Shown here: positions 20,003 through 30,082 of the stretch, one piece after another
Numbering within the stretch: position 1 is the stretch's first letter
Layout: every line of letters begins with the position of its first letter
The notes under the pieces: model-generated
Database searches by the model: none
What the model saw: only the letters and a program-made list of their open reading frames with translations
Told to the model about the DNA's origin: nothing
DNA from: Rhizopus arrhizus
Lineage: Eukaryota; Mucoromycota; Mucoromycetes; Mucorales; Rhizopodaceae
Assembly: GCA_024220505.1 (NCBI GenBank)
Contig: JAKZZE010000027.1
Span: 620,001-684,000 of the forward strand
Length of the DNA: 64,000 nt
Direction: 5' to 3'
Made by a program: the position numbers and the translations under genes

Positions 20003-20075
20003 TGCCTTCTGCCAGAATCGAACTGGCGACCTTCTGCTTACTAGGCAGACGCTCTGCCATCTGAGCCAAGAAGGC
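20003..20075 (-). tRNA. tRNA-Thr (anticodon AGT)
   Basis: 73-nt cloverleaf on the minus strand: acceptor stem GCCTTCT/AGAAGGC pairs fully, anticodon stem TCTGC/GCAGA with loop CTAGTAA (anticodon AGT at 20040-20042), T arm GCCAG-TTCGATT-CTGGC, discriminator A. A box (TGGCTCAGATGG) and B box (AGTTCGATTCT) are present. No intron. T-runs follow downstream at 19991-19994 and 19979-19985 for Pol III termination. The first 14 nt are also the left copy of the LINE target-site duplication. Confidence 0.95.
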
Positions 20076-20109
20076 ACTTTTCTTTCGCTTTTCGATCATT
20101 TTTTATCCT

Positions 20110-21654
20110 TTGTACAACCGGATAAAAGTATTCCCGGTCACGTGTCCTAAAAGTATCATAGTTAGTAACTTACCAGACAACATAAACATCATTCATAGCC
20201 CAACAAGCAAAGCACCAAACAGCTCAAACGCATCCCAACCAAAAATTTCTGCAGAAAGAAGCACCATTTCGACATCTCAAGATCTTGAAATTACCAATTC
20301 CGAGAAATTAGCAGCTTCATCTACAAAGCAACAAGTTAGCACATCAACTGCTATTATAGAAACAGATAGTTCCTCTTCAGCTGTCGAAACCCCAAGCAAG
20401 CGCCTGTTTTCCGACCGTACGCCACCTCTTCTACCTGTTGATTCTGTCTTTCGACCCTCATCAGGAATTAACAAAAAGAATAAACAAATGGCACCAAAAA
20501 AGAACGCCATTACAGCTCTACCGGAACACAATTTCAACATTCCCAGCAACATGAACTTTGGAATCACTATGCTTCCTCAGGTAGCAACACATGCAACTGT
20601 AAAGAGCACTGAAAATTTTTCCCTCTCGGTTGAATCTGCACAGCCACAGGCTGAAGAAACACATGCACCACCACCTAATTGGGTTTCCACAATTTTGGAT
20701 AGGTTCCGCCAGTATGACGACCGCCTATCCCAATTAGAACATCTGGTGGCAGAAAACCAGCGCTTGCGTGCTGAATTGAATTCTGCCAACATCAGAATCC
20801 AGGAACTGGAGAAACAATCTACGACCTCTGTAGAGTTTCCTGTTTTGGCACCCACATCCAGCTCTACACAAGGCACTGAAGCTTCAAAATATGCCTCTGC
20901 CATAGTAAACAAAAATAGTACAACGGAAGAGTCGACCCAATCTTCTGCTATCTCTTTTGCCTCTGTTGCAGCTAAGGGTAAGCATGCCCCCACACCACCT
21001 AAGACACCTAAGGCAAAGCGGACTCGTCGCATCACACCTCGACAGTTCCAGGCAATTACTCGTACTTTCACTACGGTATCAGAATCACATGGGTACCAGT
21101 ACATCTACCTACCAAGTCGGTATCGGGAGGCTATTTCTAGTCTTCGTACCAAGTTACGTAAGCTTAAAATCAATAATGCTCGTGTATTGGATGTACACTT
21201 CCCTGACAACCATGTTGTTGCGCTCCTCATCCACAATGATTATGTGGAAGAACTTTTATCTATTTTTGATAAAGCTGGTGTCAAACCTCTTGATAATTTT
21301 GATCCTTTGGATGCCCAACGTTTGCGCAACCCGCTTTTTAACAATTTAGATCCGGAAGCTCGACAATCCAAATGTGTCGAAATACACCAAACTCGTCTTC
21401 TCCGTGCGCTTGATCACATCCGTGAATCTGTTCGTGTTGCTGTTGCTCGTGATTTCATGCGCAAACAATGGATCACTGATGATCAATTTAAAACCATCAT
21501 CATGAAGACGTCAAGTACTTCTCTCCCTGTCGGTACTACCACTACCCAAGCTGATACTGACATGTCTGACGTGCTTGACACCTTTGTTGTTTCCTCTGCT
21601 GCTTCCTCTAAATCCCTCACAGGTGAAGGTGAACCTGTTGATGATGATTTATGA
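20110..21654 (+). CDS. LINE ORF1 protein (nucleic-acid chaperone-like)
   Basis: The open frame spans 514 codons but begins with TTG; the first in-frame ATG is at 20488 (MAPKKNAI), which would give a 388-aa protein. Upstream codons are Ser/Thr-rich and protein-like, so non-AUG or otherwise extended initiation is possible. Features: a heptad-like coiled coil (LSQLEHLVAENQRLRAELNS) around 20725-20815, a basic patch (KTPKAKRTRRITPRQF), and an alpha/beta C-terminal domain (IYLPSRYREAI...NNARVLDVHFPDNHVVALLI) that looks RRM-like. No CCHC zinc knuckles. It ends in TGA overlapping the ORF2 start (ATGA). Confidence 0.8.
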   Translation: MYNRIKVFPVTCPKSIIVSNLPDNINIIHSPTSKAPNSSNASQPKISAERSTISTSQDLEITNSEKLAASSTKQQVSTSTAIIETDSSSSAVETPSKRLFSDRTPPLLPVDSVFRPSSGINKKNKQMAPKKNAITALPEHNFNIPSNMNFGITMLPQVATHATVKSTENFSLSVESAQPQAEETHAPPPNWVSTILDRFRQYDDRLSQLEHLVAENQRLRAELNSANIRIQELEKQSTTSVEFPVLAPTSSSTQGTEASKYASAIVNKNSTTEESTQSSAISFASVAAKGKHAPTPPKTPKAKRTRRITPRQFQAITRTFTTVSESHGYQYIYLPSRYREAISSLRTKLRKLKINNARVLDVHFPDNHVVALLIHNDYVEELLSIFDKAGVKPLDNFDPLDAQRLRNPLFNNLDPEARQSKCVEIHQTRLLRALDHIRESVRVAVARDFMRKQWITDDQFKTIIMKTSSTSLPVGTTTTQADTDMSDVLDTFVVSSAASSKSLTGEGEPVDDDL

Positions 21655-24600
21655 GTGAGATAAATAACAACATGCCAACCTATGCCCAATTAAATAATAT
21701 GCTTACTATGACAATATGGAACTCAAATGGTCTTGCTCGTCAAGCTGTTTATCAAATTACCGATTCACTCCTTTCTTCTTCTATGATCTTTATGACCGAA
21801 ACATGGCTACTTCCTCCTCTGCGCTATCCAACTGATTGGAAACAATATCATACATATGGCCAGCCAGTCGAAGGTACCTATCGTGGTAAAATGGGTATTA
21901 CACTCCTTGTCAATCCCAAATTTCCTTACCATGTTACGCACTTTCCATCTGTCTCCCCGTATGTTTTATCTTGCCAAGTGTCTTCCTTTCTGATCCACTG
22001 TGTATATCTGCCGCCCTCTTTAAATGATACCGAGGCAATTGAGATCCTCAAGTCGCTGCCTACACAGACTCATCCTTCCCAAACAAATACCTTTGTGTGC
22101 GGTGACTTCAATGCCCGTCATCACTCCTTACTTGGAGATAACCGTACCACAACCAGAGGCACTTTATTGTTGGAATGGATCATGGAATCAGGGTTAATCT
22201 GTTGGAACCATCGCTTATCCTTTGGTATCCCAACATACAGCTCACAGGCTCGTCGAGAGAATACTGGCTTTGCCTATACCAGTATCATCGACTTATTCCT
22301 CAGCTACAACGATCTAGTCAATCCACAGCTGCAGGTTCGTGAGGACTTATCAATGGGATCTGACCACCATCCAGTCACCTTGTCGTGCGTCTTGCCCACC
22401 TCACCACCACCGTCCACAACACATCCACGGCTCGTGTGGAATCTTAGTAGAATGTTAGAGCCTGACTGTTTATATGGGAAGTTCATTAGTGAGCGTATGA
22501 CACCATTTAAAGAACATTTACTCACTTTTCTTGATCCATGTAGGGAGAGCTACAATTCTAAACCAGACTTTGATGAACTGGCTACGGCCTTTACTGACAT
22601 CATACACTCCTGTCTTGATGATTCTGTTGGCCGTCGTACTCCCAAGAGTACAAACAATGCATGGTTCTGGACACCAGATTTACAATTTGAATTTGACTAT
22701 CGCGAGCGCTGTAGACTACATTGGAAACGTGCTGCTGGTGTAGAAAAAGCAATGCGCTGGGACACTTTTACTGCTGCTTGCAGACGATTTAAATTGGCAC
22801 TCCAACGTCGACGCCGAGCGACTTGGAAACAGTTCTGCCAGAAATTGTCCTCTGGTCCTCTCCACGAAACCACGTCCATCATCCGCAAGATCCGTCGTAA
22901 CCGCACCTCTACACCACAATTTGCCCATCCTGAGGGTACTTCTGCGGCTGCCCAAGTTATGGCTGATCACTTTCGTCAAGTCTTTTCTGGCTCCTTCCTG
23001 CCTCAGAATAGATATCCAGCCCCACCTATACCTGATGGCCCCCATCCTACTGGTAACTCTTCCTGCCCTATTGGTATTGAGACAGTTCGTGAAGCTCTGG
23101 TGCGTCGTCTCTCCAGACGTAAAGCTCCTGGAGTGGATCAGCTGAGGACTGAGATGCTACTCCCAGTGGTGAAAGATATTGTTCCTGTTTTAACAGCTCT
23201 CTATCAGCTCTGCTGGCGATGGTCCTCTGTCCCCAAGTCATGGTGCGTTGCGCAGATAGTTCCAATATACAAGAAAGGTGATCCCCTCGATCCAGCAAAC
23301 TTCAGGCCAATTAGTCTGACGTCAATTTTGCGGAAGCTACTTGAGTTATGTTTGCAAAGCTCCTTGGAAGACTCGGCTCCTCATTTGGACATTGTCCAAG
23401 GTGGATTTCGCCGTCGGCGTAGTGCCCTTGATCAAGCCCTCTGTCTCCATGAACTATGCCGCCAGCATGCTGAAGATCATTTTGGTGAACCTCCTGTCTT
23501 GGCCTTTCTTGACATTAAGTCAGCATACGATACCGTGGACCGTGCAGTCATTTGGCGAGCACTGGAAACTCATGTGTCTGAACCGATGCTTGGCATTCTA
23601 CAGAGTCTCTTTGACAATGTAAGTGTTCAAGTCCTACTTGGTGGTCACTCTTCTAACTCGTTCTGGCCTCGCACTGGCGTCTTACAAGGCTCCATCCTCT
23701 CTCCTTTTCTGTATTCAATATACATTAATGGTCTACCCTCTGTATTACGTTCTGTTGCGATACCTACCTCGTCTCGTGTGTTTGATTCCATGCCACGTTT
23801 TGAACATTCCGGCCTCTGGCTCAACTCATTGCTGTATGCTGACGATGTTGTCATTATTGGTGCACCTGATACCATGCCTCGACTACTTCGTGCAGCCGAA
23901 AACCACTCTCGATCTCTTGGTTACCGCTGAAATCCGGCTAAATGTGTCGTTCTTAATCCACCCAACGCACATGGTGCACGCCCACTCAAACTCTATGGTA
24001 CAGAAATTCCATCCAGTAACTCATTTACGTATCTTGGTATTCCTTTTTCCATAAAGGGTGCAATTGATACTAAACTCTTGCTTCAACGCAATGTCGCCTC
24101 TGGTCTAGCCGCCATGCGTAACACTCTTCAAGTGCTAAGTCTCCGGACATCTTCTTTCTCTCGTATCACCTCAAGCAGACTATATGCAACCTTTGTTCGC
24201 CCTTGCTTTGAGTATGGTCTATGTCTATGCCTTTTCACAGTCAAAGAACTGGAGTTACTGGAAAAAGGGCAAGATTTCTGTCTGCGTATTGCCTTTGGTG
24301 GCCATAAGACCACTTCCACCGCGGTATTCAAGCACATCACCAATTTGCCGTCAATGACTGAACGAGCTCACATCCTCGGTTTCAAGTTCATTGTACGCGC
24401 TTACCATCTTGAAAGCGATTCTCTACTTGGCTCCCTGCTCTCTTTTCTAGAAACTGCTCCAAAGTCAAAGCGATTTCGCTGGCCCACCTTGACGCGAGTT
24501 AATCCTATATGGACGAAACCCTCATTGTGTGGTGCCCTTTCCTCGAATTCTGAGCGACTGGACTACTTTGCAACATCCAAAAATGTGAAGTTATCTATAC

Positions 24601-25100
24601 TCCTACTACGAGAGCAATTTTTCCATAAAAAGTTGAATGCTCCAAAACCACCTGTACTATTGTCAGCATGTCGAATACAACTTGGAGTTGATCCTATCTT
24701 GACTCTTCCCATGTTGAACTCTGACCGAAGTAGACTTTTGCGCTGGCGTATGGGTTGGTTACCTGGTCGCCCTCCTCCTTGCTCCTGTGGCTCTGCGAAC
24801 GCATCCAGATCTCATCTGATCGTCTGCCTTAATGTTGCGTCCCGTCTGCAAGTCTCTCCTGGTTCAAGACCTAATCCACTAGATTATGTTATTAATCAAT
24901 TGCCAAAAGTCATTCCTGCCTACCCTTCACCTCAGCTTGCTGAACGATGGTCTGTCTGGTGGCCGGCAGTTTGCTCTATTCTTTTGGACATAGACCGTAT
25001 CTGTCACCCTGACGGCGGTTTTTGCAATGAGGCAGCGGATACCTCTGGACGATTGTTGCTCGACAAGCTCCAATCTCCTTCTTCCAACAACTCATCCTAA
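21651..25100 (+). pseudogene. LINE ORF2: endonuclease-reverse transcriptase, one in-frame stop
   Basis: 1149 codons. N-terminal APE-like endonuclease: TIWNSNGL, FMTETWL, CGDFNARH, and GSDHHPVTL near codon 236. RT: VPIYKKGDPLDPANFRPISL, FLDIKSAYDTVDR, GVLQGSILSPFLY, and YADD near codon 729. C-terminal Cys-His motif (CSCGSANASRSHLIVC) near codon 1043. A single TGA at 23928-23930 interrupts the frame right after RT, where Trp (TGG) would fit; the rest (24078-25100 and upstream) stays in the same frame with no other lesion. The ATG at 21651 overlaps the ORF1 stop, so translation may be coupled. Confidence 0.92.
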
Positions 25101-25407
25101 GGTGTAAATCTTATCTCTTCTCTTGTCTTCTGCTCTCCGGACTCATGGCCTCTATTGTGTGGTTTGGTTTCTTATTTCTTATTTCTTTTTTCTTTTTATT
25201 TCATTTCTTTTTCGCTTTTTCTTTTGCAAAAGAAAAATGCTTCCTTTTTGCACTCCCGCCTTTTTATTTTTACAATTTTTATTTTTTATTTCTCCACTTC
25301 AAATTTTATTTAAATTTATGCACTTCTGGCGAGACACCTTATGCTCCATAGAGTAAAGTCTCAGTAGCCACTCAATAAACAAAATCTTTAACATGAGCCA
25401 AGAAGGC

Positions 25408-25417
25408 GGGGATGTGT
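25408..25417. other. Original 5' flank of the tRNA-Thr locus
   Basis: Ten bases between the right LINE TSD and gypsy-3, ending in GTGT (25414-25417), the left target-site duplication of gypsy-3. The flank resumes after gypsy-3 at 39990 with GTGT. Confidence 0.6.
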
Positions 25418-26122
25418 TGACAAAGTCGGATTTTGGTCGATGATCGCCTTTGATTCCTTTTTGATTTTTAAAGCTTATTTTGTATTCAAAAGATGCTCCT
25501 TTTCATGGCGATTCGAATGGTATGCTTTTCGGTGTGGTTGGATAACTCTAACAGACGTTATTGAAGAAAATGTAAACGAAATAAGGGGAAAGGAAAATAA
25601 TCAGCTTCACCGCATCGGGAATTGAAAAGACACACGTCACAATTGGCCGACATTATTTTTCTTACCTATTATTTTCTACCCTCACAGGATACATCAAGAA
25701 GACGATCTCTGGACGCATTATTCACCCAATGTGCCAGCACACTAAACAGAAAAGAACACCATTAAAATCAACATGAAGACGAATACTCAATTGATACATC
25801 ATATACTTTATTTATCAAATATCACCATAATCCTCTTTACAATTGTATATTTTCCCCAATTACCTTTATATTAATATGTTATTCCAAAGTATCTATTGTT
25901 GTAAAGTAATAAACGAAAGGCTTTCTTCCCGCTAAAATTAATTTTGGGTGCCGAGTAAATTCTTTTTGCACGTTCAAGCAATTGAAGTCAAGAACTAGTT
26001 ATTATTGTTAACCTTGTTGTTATTGTACGTTAATAGTCTCCTACAGTCTTCTATTAATTGGTTTCTGTTATCACTTCACCGTATAGCGAAACTAGACATA
26101 ACAAACATATTAGCAACTGTCA
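25418..26122 (+). repeat. gypsy-3 5' LTR
   Basis: 705 bp, TGACA...TGTCA. Compared by eye with the 3' LTR there are two substitutions and one 1-bp indel. Confidence 0.93.
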
Positions 26123-26126
26123 TTTT

Positions 26127-26147
26127 TGGTCCGGCCTACCAGATTCG
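26127..26147 (+). promoter_or_regulatory. gypsy-3 primer-binding site
   Basis: TGGTCCGGCCTACCAGATTC begins four bases after the LTR. Its complement fits a tRNA 3' end exactly: T-loop ending CGAAT, T-stem CTGGT, acceptor strand AGGCCGG, discriminator A, then CCA. The tRNA would start CCGGCCT; I cannot name it from this window. Confidence 0.75.
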
Positions 26148-26494
26148 TGTCAAGATAATCACTCGATCAAGTTTCTAGGTGTAGGTGTAATATTAGATTT
26201 GTGTAATTTTTTTTTTTCCTGTGTCTCTAGTATTGTATTTTTGTTAATTTTTTTTTTCCTTTCTTTACTTGTGATTACCTTTCTTCACCGTTTGTTAATC
26301 CAAGGGCCCCTTGTTTCTCTTTTTTTTTATTGTATTGGCCAGGAAAACTTTTCATTGCTTCTATTTTTATATATTTTTTTTTTGTACCTGTTGTAAATTT
26401 TTTTTTTTTGACAGCAGTGATCTTTCTGTTTAATTTTAATTTTTTTTTTTTTGTAAACCTATTACACAAAATCGATAATCACCCTTTTGATAAT

Positions 26495-27124
26495 ATGGCT
26501 TACAATTCTGTTAATGATGACGGTCTTTTGGAGACTACAAGAAGTCCCTTCGCTCCTAGTCAGCAAACGCACGGTGGCAAGAAGGTATTGCGCTTCCTTA
26601 ATGATCCAAGGAATTTCTCAGGCGAAATAGAGAACAATGGTGGTCGTTTGGAAGGTTTGTCTGCTGCTGCTCTGACCTGGTGGAAAAGGATGGACAGGAT
26701 CCGTGTGTCTGCGGACCTGTCAGACGAAGAAATTCTGCTGGTGGCTGGTGATCACCTTACCGGCAAGGCGGAATTATGGTGGAACGTTTTGGGGTTCCAA
26801 TACGAAACATGGGCAGAGTTCTCTGTTGCTTTTAAGAAACAGTATGCTGCTGACCAAGAAGACGTTTGGTGGCAAGAACTTTACAGTTTGAAGCAGCGTG
26901 TTAGGGAAAGTATTGATGATCTTTCCTTGAGAATGAGGGAATTGTTGGTGTTGCTAAATAATAGAGTGGATAGCTTCCATGTTCGTGTCTTCTTGGGGGC
27001 AATCAACCCTGTTATCGCCTGTGAGATCGAGAAAAGGGATCTCCCTAGAACGTTAGACATGGCCATCGTAGAGGCTAAAAAGATCGAAAGATCTTTAAAC
27101 AAGTATGGTTGTGTTATCTCGTAA
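26495..27124 (+). pseudogene. gypsy-3 Gag, N-terminal part
   Basis: Start chosen at ATG 26495 (MAYNSVNDDG); the frame upstream is poly-T-encoded Phe and not credible. Capsid-like features: FLNDPRNFSGEI, AALTWWKRMDRIR, LTGKAELWWNVLG, DVWWQELYSLKQRVRESIDDL. Coding similarity ends at about KYG (27107), after which a foreign AT-rich segment begins and a stop comes at 27122-27124. Gag resumes at 32488. Confidence 0.88.
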
Positions 27125-27340
27125 GAATAAAAAGACTATAAAATTCAACGAGACTTAAAAAAGTTATATTTTATTTAATATTATTGTATCTGGTATTTAT
27201 ATCCTTTTCATGAAGATTCAATTAAATCCTTTTCAAGGTACTTTAATTAATTATAGCTGTAGATCTAGCATGAATAAATTTTAGTATGAAGACCTGTTCC
27301 TGGTTATGCAAGTGGGCTGTTTATAATTATTTAAGTATTA

Positions 27341-29055
27341 AGAGACAGTCTCAGAGAAAATAAGAGAAAATTATTGGATAAAATAAGAGAAAATTTTAGA
27401 TCAATTAAGAGAAAACTGACCAATAAATAAGAGAAAAACTCAGGAAAAATTAAGAGAAAAAAAAAGGGCAATTAGTAGAAAGCTTATTTATGCTTTAATC
27501 TCATTATAAGTTTTTCTCCAGTGCTAAGCACTTTTCAAAGAATCCGAGGGAATGGTGGATCCAGCCTTAGCAGTCTTTCTTGGTTACCTTGGAGCAGGCA
27601 TCCATGATTCTGGGTGTGAGTGTCTCACCAGTTTCAAAAGGCTTTCTTTTGACACCATACTTCACCTTCGACCAGAATAGCTCAATTGGGTTTAGGAATG
27701 GTGAGTATGGTGGAAGATATACACACTTATAGCCTCTGCTTTCTATCAGATTTCTTACTGTAGCTGGCTTATGTATGGGAGCATTGTCCATTACCAAATA
27801 AAAGCCCTTCATGTTGTTTCGGTCAAGAACATCCATCACATTACTCAAGTAATTTAGATAATGCTCAGCCCTTGTTCCAACTTTGGCTGTTGTTGTAACA
27901 ACTTTACCATCTATTCTTCTCTTCTTAGCTCCCGAAACCATTATTGGCTTTCTCAAAGAAATGTCAATAATGCCGGCACTTGAGATGGCACCAAGGATGG
28001 TTATTGTAGTGCCTTTTGAAGCAGGGACAGTTGTCTTAGCAGGTGCTCCCTTCTTAGACCAGCCACGAGTGCGTGTCATGTGTAGATTGAATCCTGCTTC
28101 ATCCAAAAATACGCAGTTGTTCTCAAAGTCCATTTCTTTATCAGCTAGCCATTGAAGGATGGTCTCCTTTCTCTTCTTCAAAGTTTCTTCTGAATTTCTA
28201 GCAACTGAAATCTTCTCCAACTTCTTCATAGATAGTGCACAGCTGGTCCTAAGATGTCTGTATACTGCAGATGGGCTTACAGAGAGACTTGGAAACTCTA
28301 TGAGCAACAACTCGTGTATTCCAGCTACAGTTGTAGTTGAATGCTCATCAACAAGGTCGATAATAAACTTTGAGTGCTTCTCAGTAAGCTCAGAGACAGT
28401 TCCCATTCTGCGTCCTCTTTTCTTCTGTTGAGGTACCTCCCCAGTTTTCTGCCACTGCGATTTGAAACGGTAGGCTGATTTTTCATTTATTCCTGTCCTT
28501 AAAGCTGCATCCTTTATAGGTACCTGTTCAACTAACAGAGCAATAAGCTTGTTAATATCCTGCTGAGTGTATACACGTCTAGCATTGCTAGCATCGTCTT
28601 TTTTTTCAGTCAGATCTCTGAGAGGCTTCTCTTCATTCAAATCACTCTCACTACGCTGCACATCAGCTTCCTTTTCCTCCTCGTCCGAGCTATTACTGGC
28701 CTCATCGTCCTCGTGCTCTTTCTTCAGCTCCATCGTCGCATCTTCATCTAACTCCATGGCTGATGCAGTGATGTTATACTCCCATTTCTTTCTCATCATC
28801 GACATTACACTGACAATAATCTCGGGTACAGCTTCAATATCTTCGTCGTGTAGAGAGATCTCGTTCATATCATAGTCAATATCCATTTTTTGTTAATAAT
28901 TGTGAGAAAAGTGCTTTCTACTAATTGCCCTTTTTTTTTCTCTTAATTTTTCCTGAGTTTTTCTCTTATTTATTGGTCAGTTTTCTCTTAATTGATCTAA
29001 AATTTTCTCTTATTTTATCCAATAATTTTCTCTTATTTTCTCTGAGACTGTCTCT
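27341..29055 (-). mobile_element. DDE4: DD34E transposon with 148-bp perfect TIRs
   Basis: 1715 bp, TA on both sides (27339-27340, 29056-29057). The TIRs (27341-27488 and 28908-29055) are identical by eye and are built from about five spaced copies of TAAGAGAAAA; the outermost bases are AGAGACAGTCTCAG, itself a short palindrome. It encodes one intact transposase. Probably autonomous and recent. Confidence 0.92.
27567..28886 (-). CDS. DDE4 transposase (IS630/Tc1-superfamily, DD34E)
   Basis: 439 aa, ATG 28886. The first 110 residues are acidic and disordered (EDATMELKKEHEDDEASNSS). Next comes a homeodomain-like helix-turn-helix (YTQQDINKLIALLVEQVPIK...GINEKSAYRFKSQW), a second DNA-binding helix set (SVSPSAVYRHLRTSC), and the catalytic core: D in CVFLDEAGFN (about residue 260), D in YLVMDNAPIHK (about 364), E in SPFLNPIELFW (about 399), 34 residues after the second D. 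All three catalytic residues are present and the frame is intact. It would excise and insert DDE4 at TA sites. Confidence 0.93.
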   Translation of the reverse strand: MDIDYDMNEISLHDEDIEAVPEIIVSVMSMMRKKWEYNITASAMELDEDATMELKKEHEDDEASNSSDEEEKEADVQRSESDLNEEKPLRDLTEKKDDASNARRVYTQQDINKLIALLVEQVPIKDAALRTGINEKSAYRFKSQWQKTGEVPQQKKRGRRMGTVSELTEKHSKFIIDLVDEHSTTTVAGIHELLLIEFPSLSVSPSAVYRHLRTSCALSMKKLEKISVARNSEETLKKRKETILQWLADKEMDFENNCVFLDEAGFNLHMTRTRGWSKKGAPAKTTVPASKGTTITILGAISSAGIIDISLRKPIMVSGAKKRRIDGKVVTTTAKVGTRAEHYLNYLSNVMDVLDRNNMKGFYLVMDNAPIHKPATVRNLIESRGYKCVYLPPYSPFLNPIELFWSKVKYGVKRKPFETGETLTPRIMDACSKVTKKDC

Positions 29056-30082
29056 TAATTGCTGAAAAATACAATAGATCTATTTTTCATTTATGTCTCA
29101 TTGCATCAGGAGCTACAGTAGGTGAAAAAATACGAGCAACCTTTTGGCAAAATCGACTTTTTTCGCTATATCAAAAGGTGCGTGCCAACTACCGGCATGG
29201 GACTCCTATGGTATATTTTCGGGGTCATGTGTCTTGAAACAGTAAAGGTCTCATGCAGTAATACTGGAATTTGAGAGAGAGATAAGAATGCGAATTTAAA
29301 AATTTGACTTCCGACCAGCTTAAATTATGTACCGTATTCATATGTTTACATTTAAATCAACAAAGAACATATCGGAAGACTATATAGCGTACTTGTATGG
29401 AACTGTGAGCGTTCCTCATTGTATCCATATAAAAGCAAGTGCAACTTCAAGAGCCCTTGGTTTCTTTTTTTTTTGCTCAATTTCTCTCACTACTTCTCAC
29501 CATCATGCCTAAATCTATACCAATGGAAAAGCAATCCAGAAATAGAAGGTATATCACTGAATAGCATGAAGCTAGAGGATATCACAGATAAATATTACGT
29601 TCATTCTCACACAATTAAAAGGTATACTAGGAAGCTTTTTCCATGAAATTCACATCTGTCGGCTGGAAGACATGCTATTGTCTATTATGCCATGAAGCAC
29701 TATATCGAACTGTGTATTATTACTGGTCATCGAACAATAGCGAAAAATCTATTCAGGGAGTTAGGTAAGTTTGGTTACTTGTTCATGTACCGTTCAGGAG
29801 TAAATGCGCTGAGATCCATAAAGTGCCACTGAGAGCTAAAAAAAGAAGGCATTTTTAAAAAAGGATCCTTGAAAAAAGCAGATGACCTGAGCAAAAAGGC
29901 ATCGCAACTGGTCAAGTCAATAGTGACGAACAGTAGCGTTCTCAGCTGAAGCAAAGATTAGCATCTAGTGATCAGATGGAGTAAAATAGTATAGAGTAGT
30001 ATAAAATGACATTTTACTCCCTCATTACATCGACATTACAGTAAAGCACTGCAGCGGTAGGATGAACATGTGTTGTCACATA

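Larger units (their letters stand above)
20076..25393 (+). mobile_element. LINE (APE-type non-LTR retrotransposon) inserted in tRNA-Thr
   Basis: 5.3 kb, bounded by a perfect 14-bp TSD TGAGCCAAGAAGGC at 20062-20075 and 25394-25407. The TSD is nucleotides 1-14 of the tRNA gene, so the tRNA is restored on one side. It contains ORF1 (20110-21654) and ORF2 (21651-25100), then a 290-bp T-rich 3' UTR with AATAAA near 25373 and no long poly-A tail. The LINE is head-to-head with the tRNA (plus versus minus strand). Confidence 0.92.

Noticed and set aside
20577..21104. 175-aa minus-strand ORF
   Set aside because: Antisense to LINE ORF1, which has coiled-coil and family features; treated as shadow.
26275..26469. 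Minus-strand Lys-rich ORF
   Set aside because: Complement of poly-T tracts in the gypsy-3 leader.
26330..26494. Upstream extension of the gypsy-3 Gag ORF
   Set aside because: Encoded by poly-T tracts (Phe-rich) and does not start at ATG; the ATG at 26495 is the credible start.
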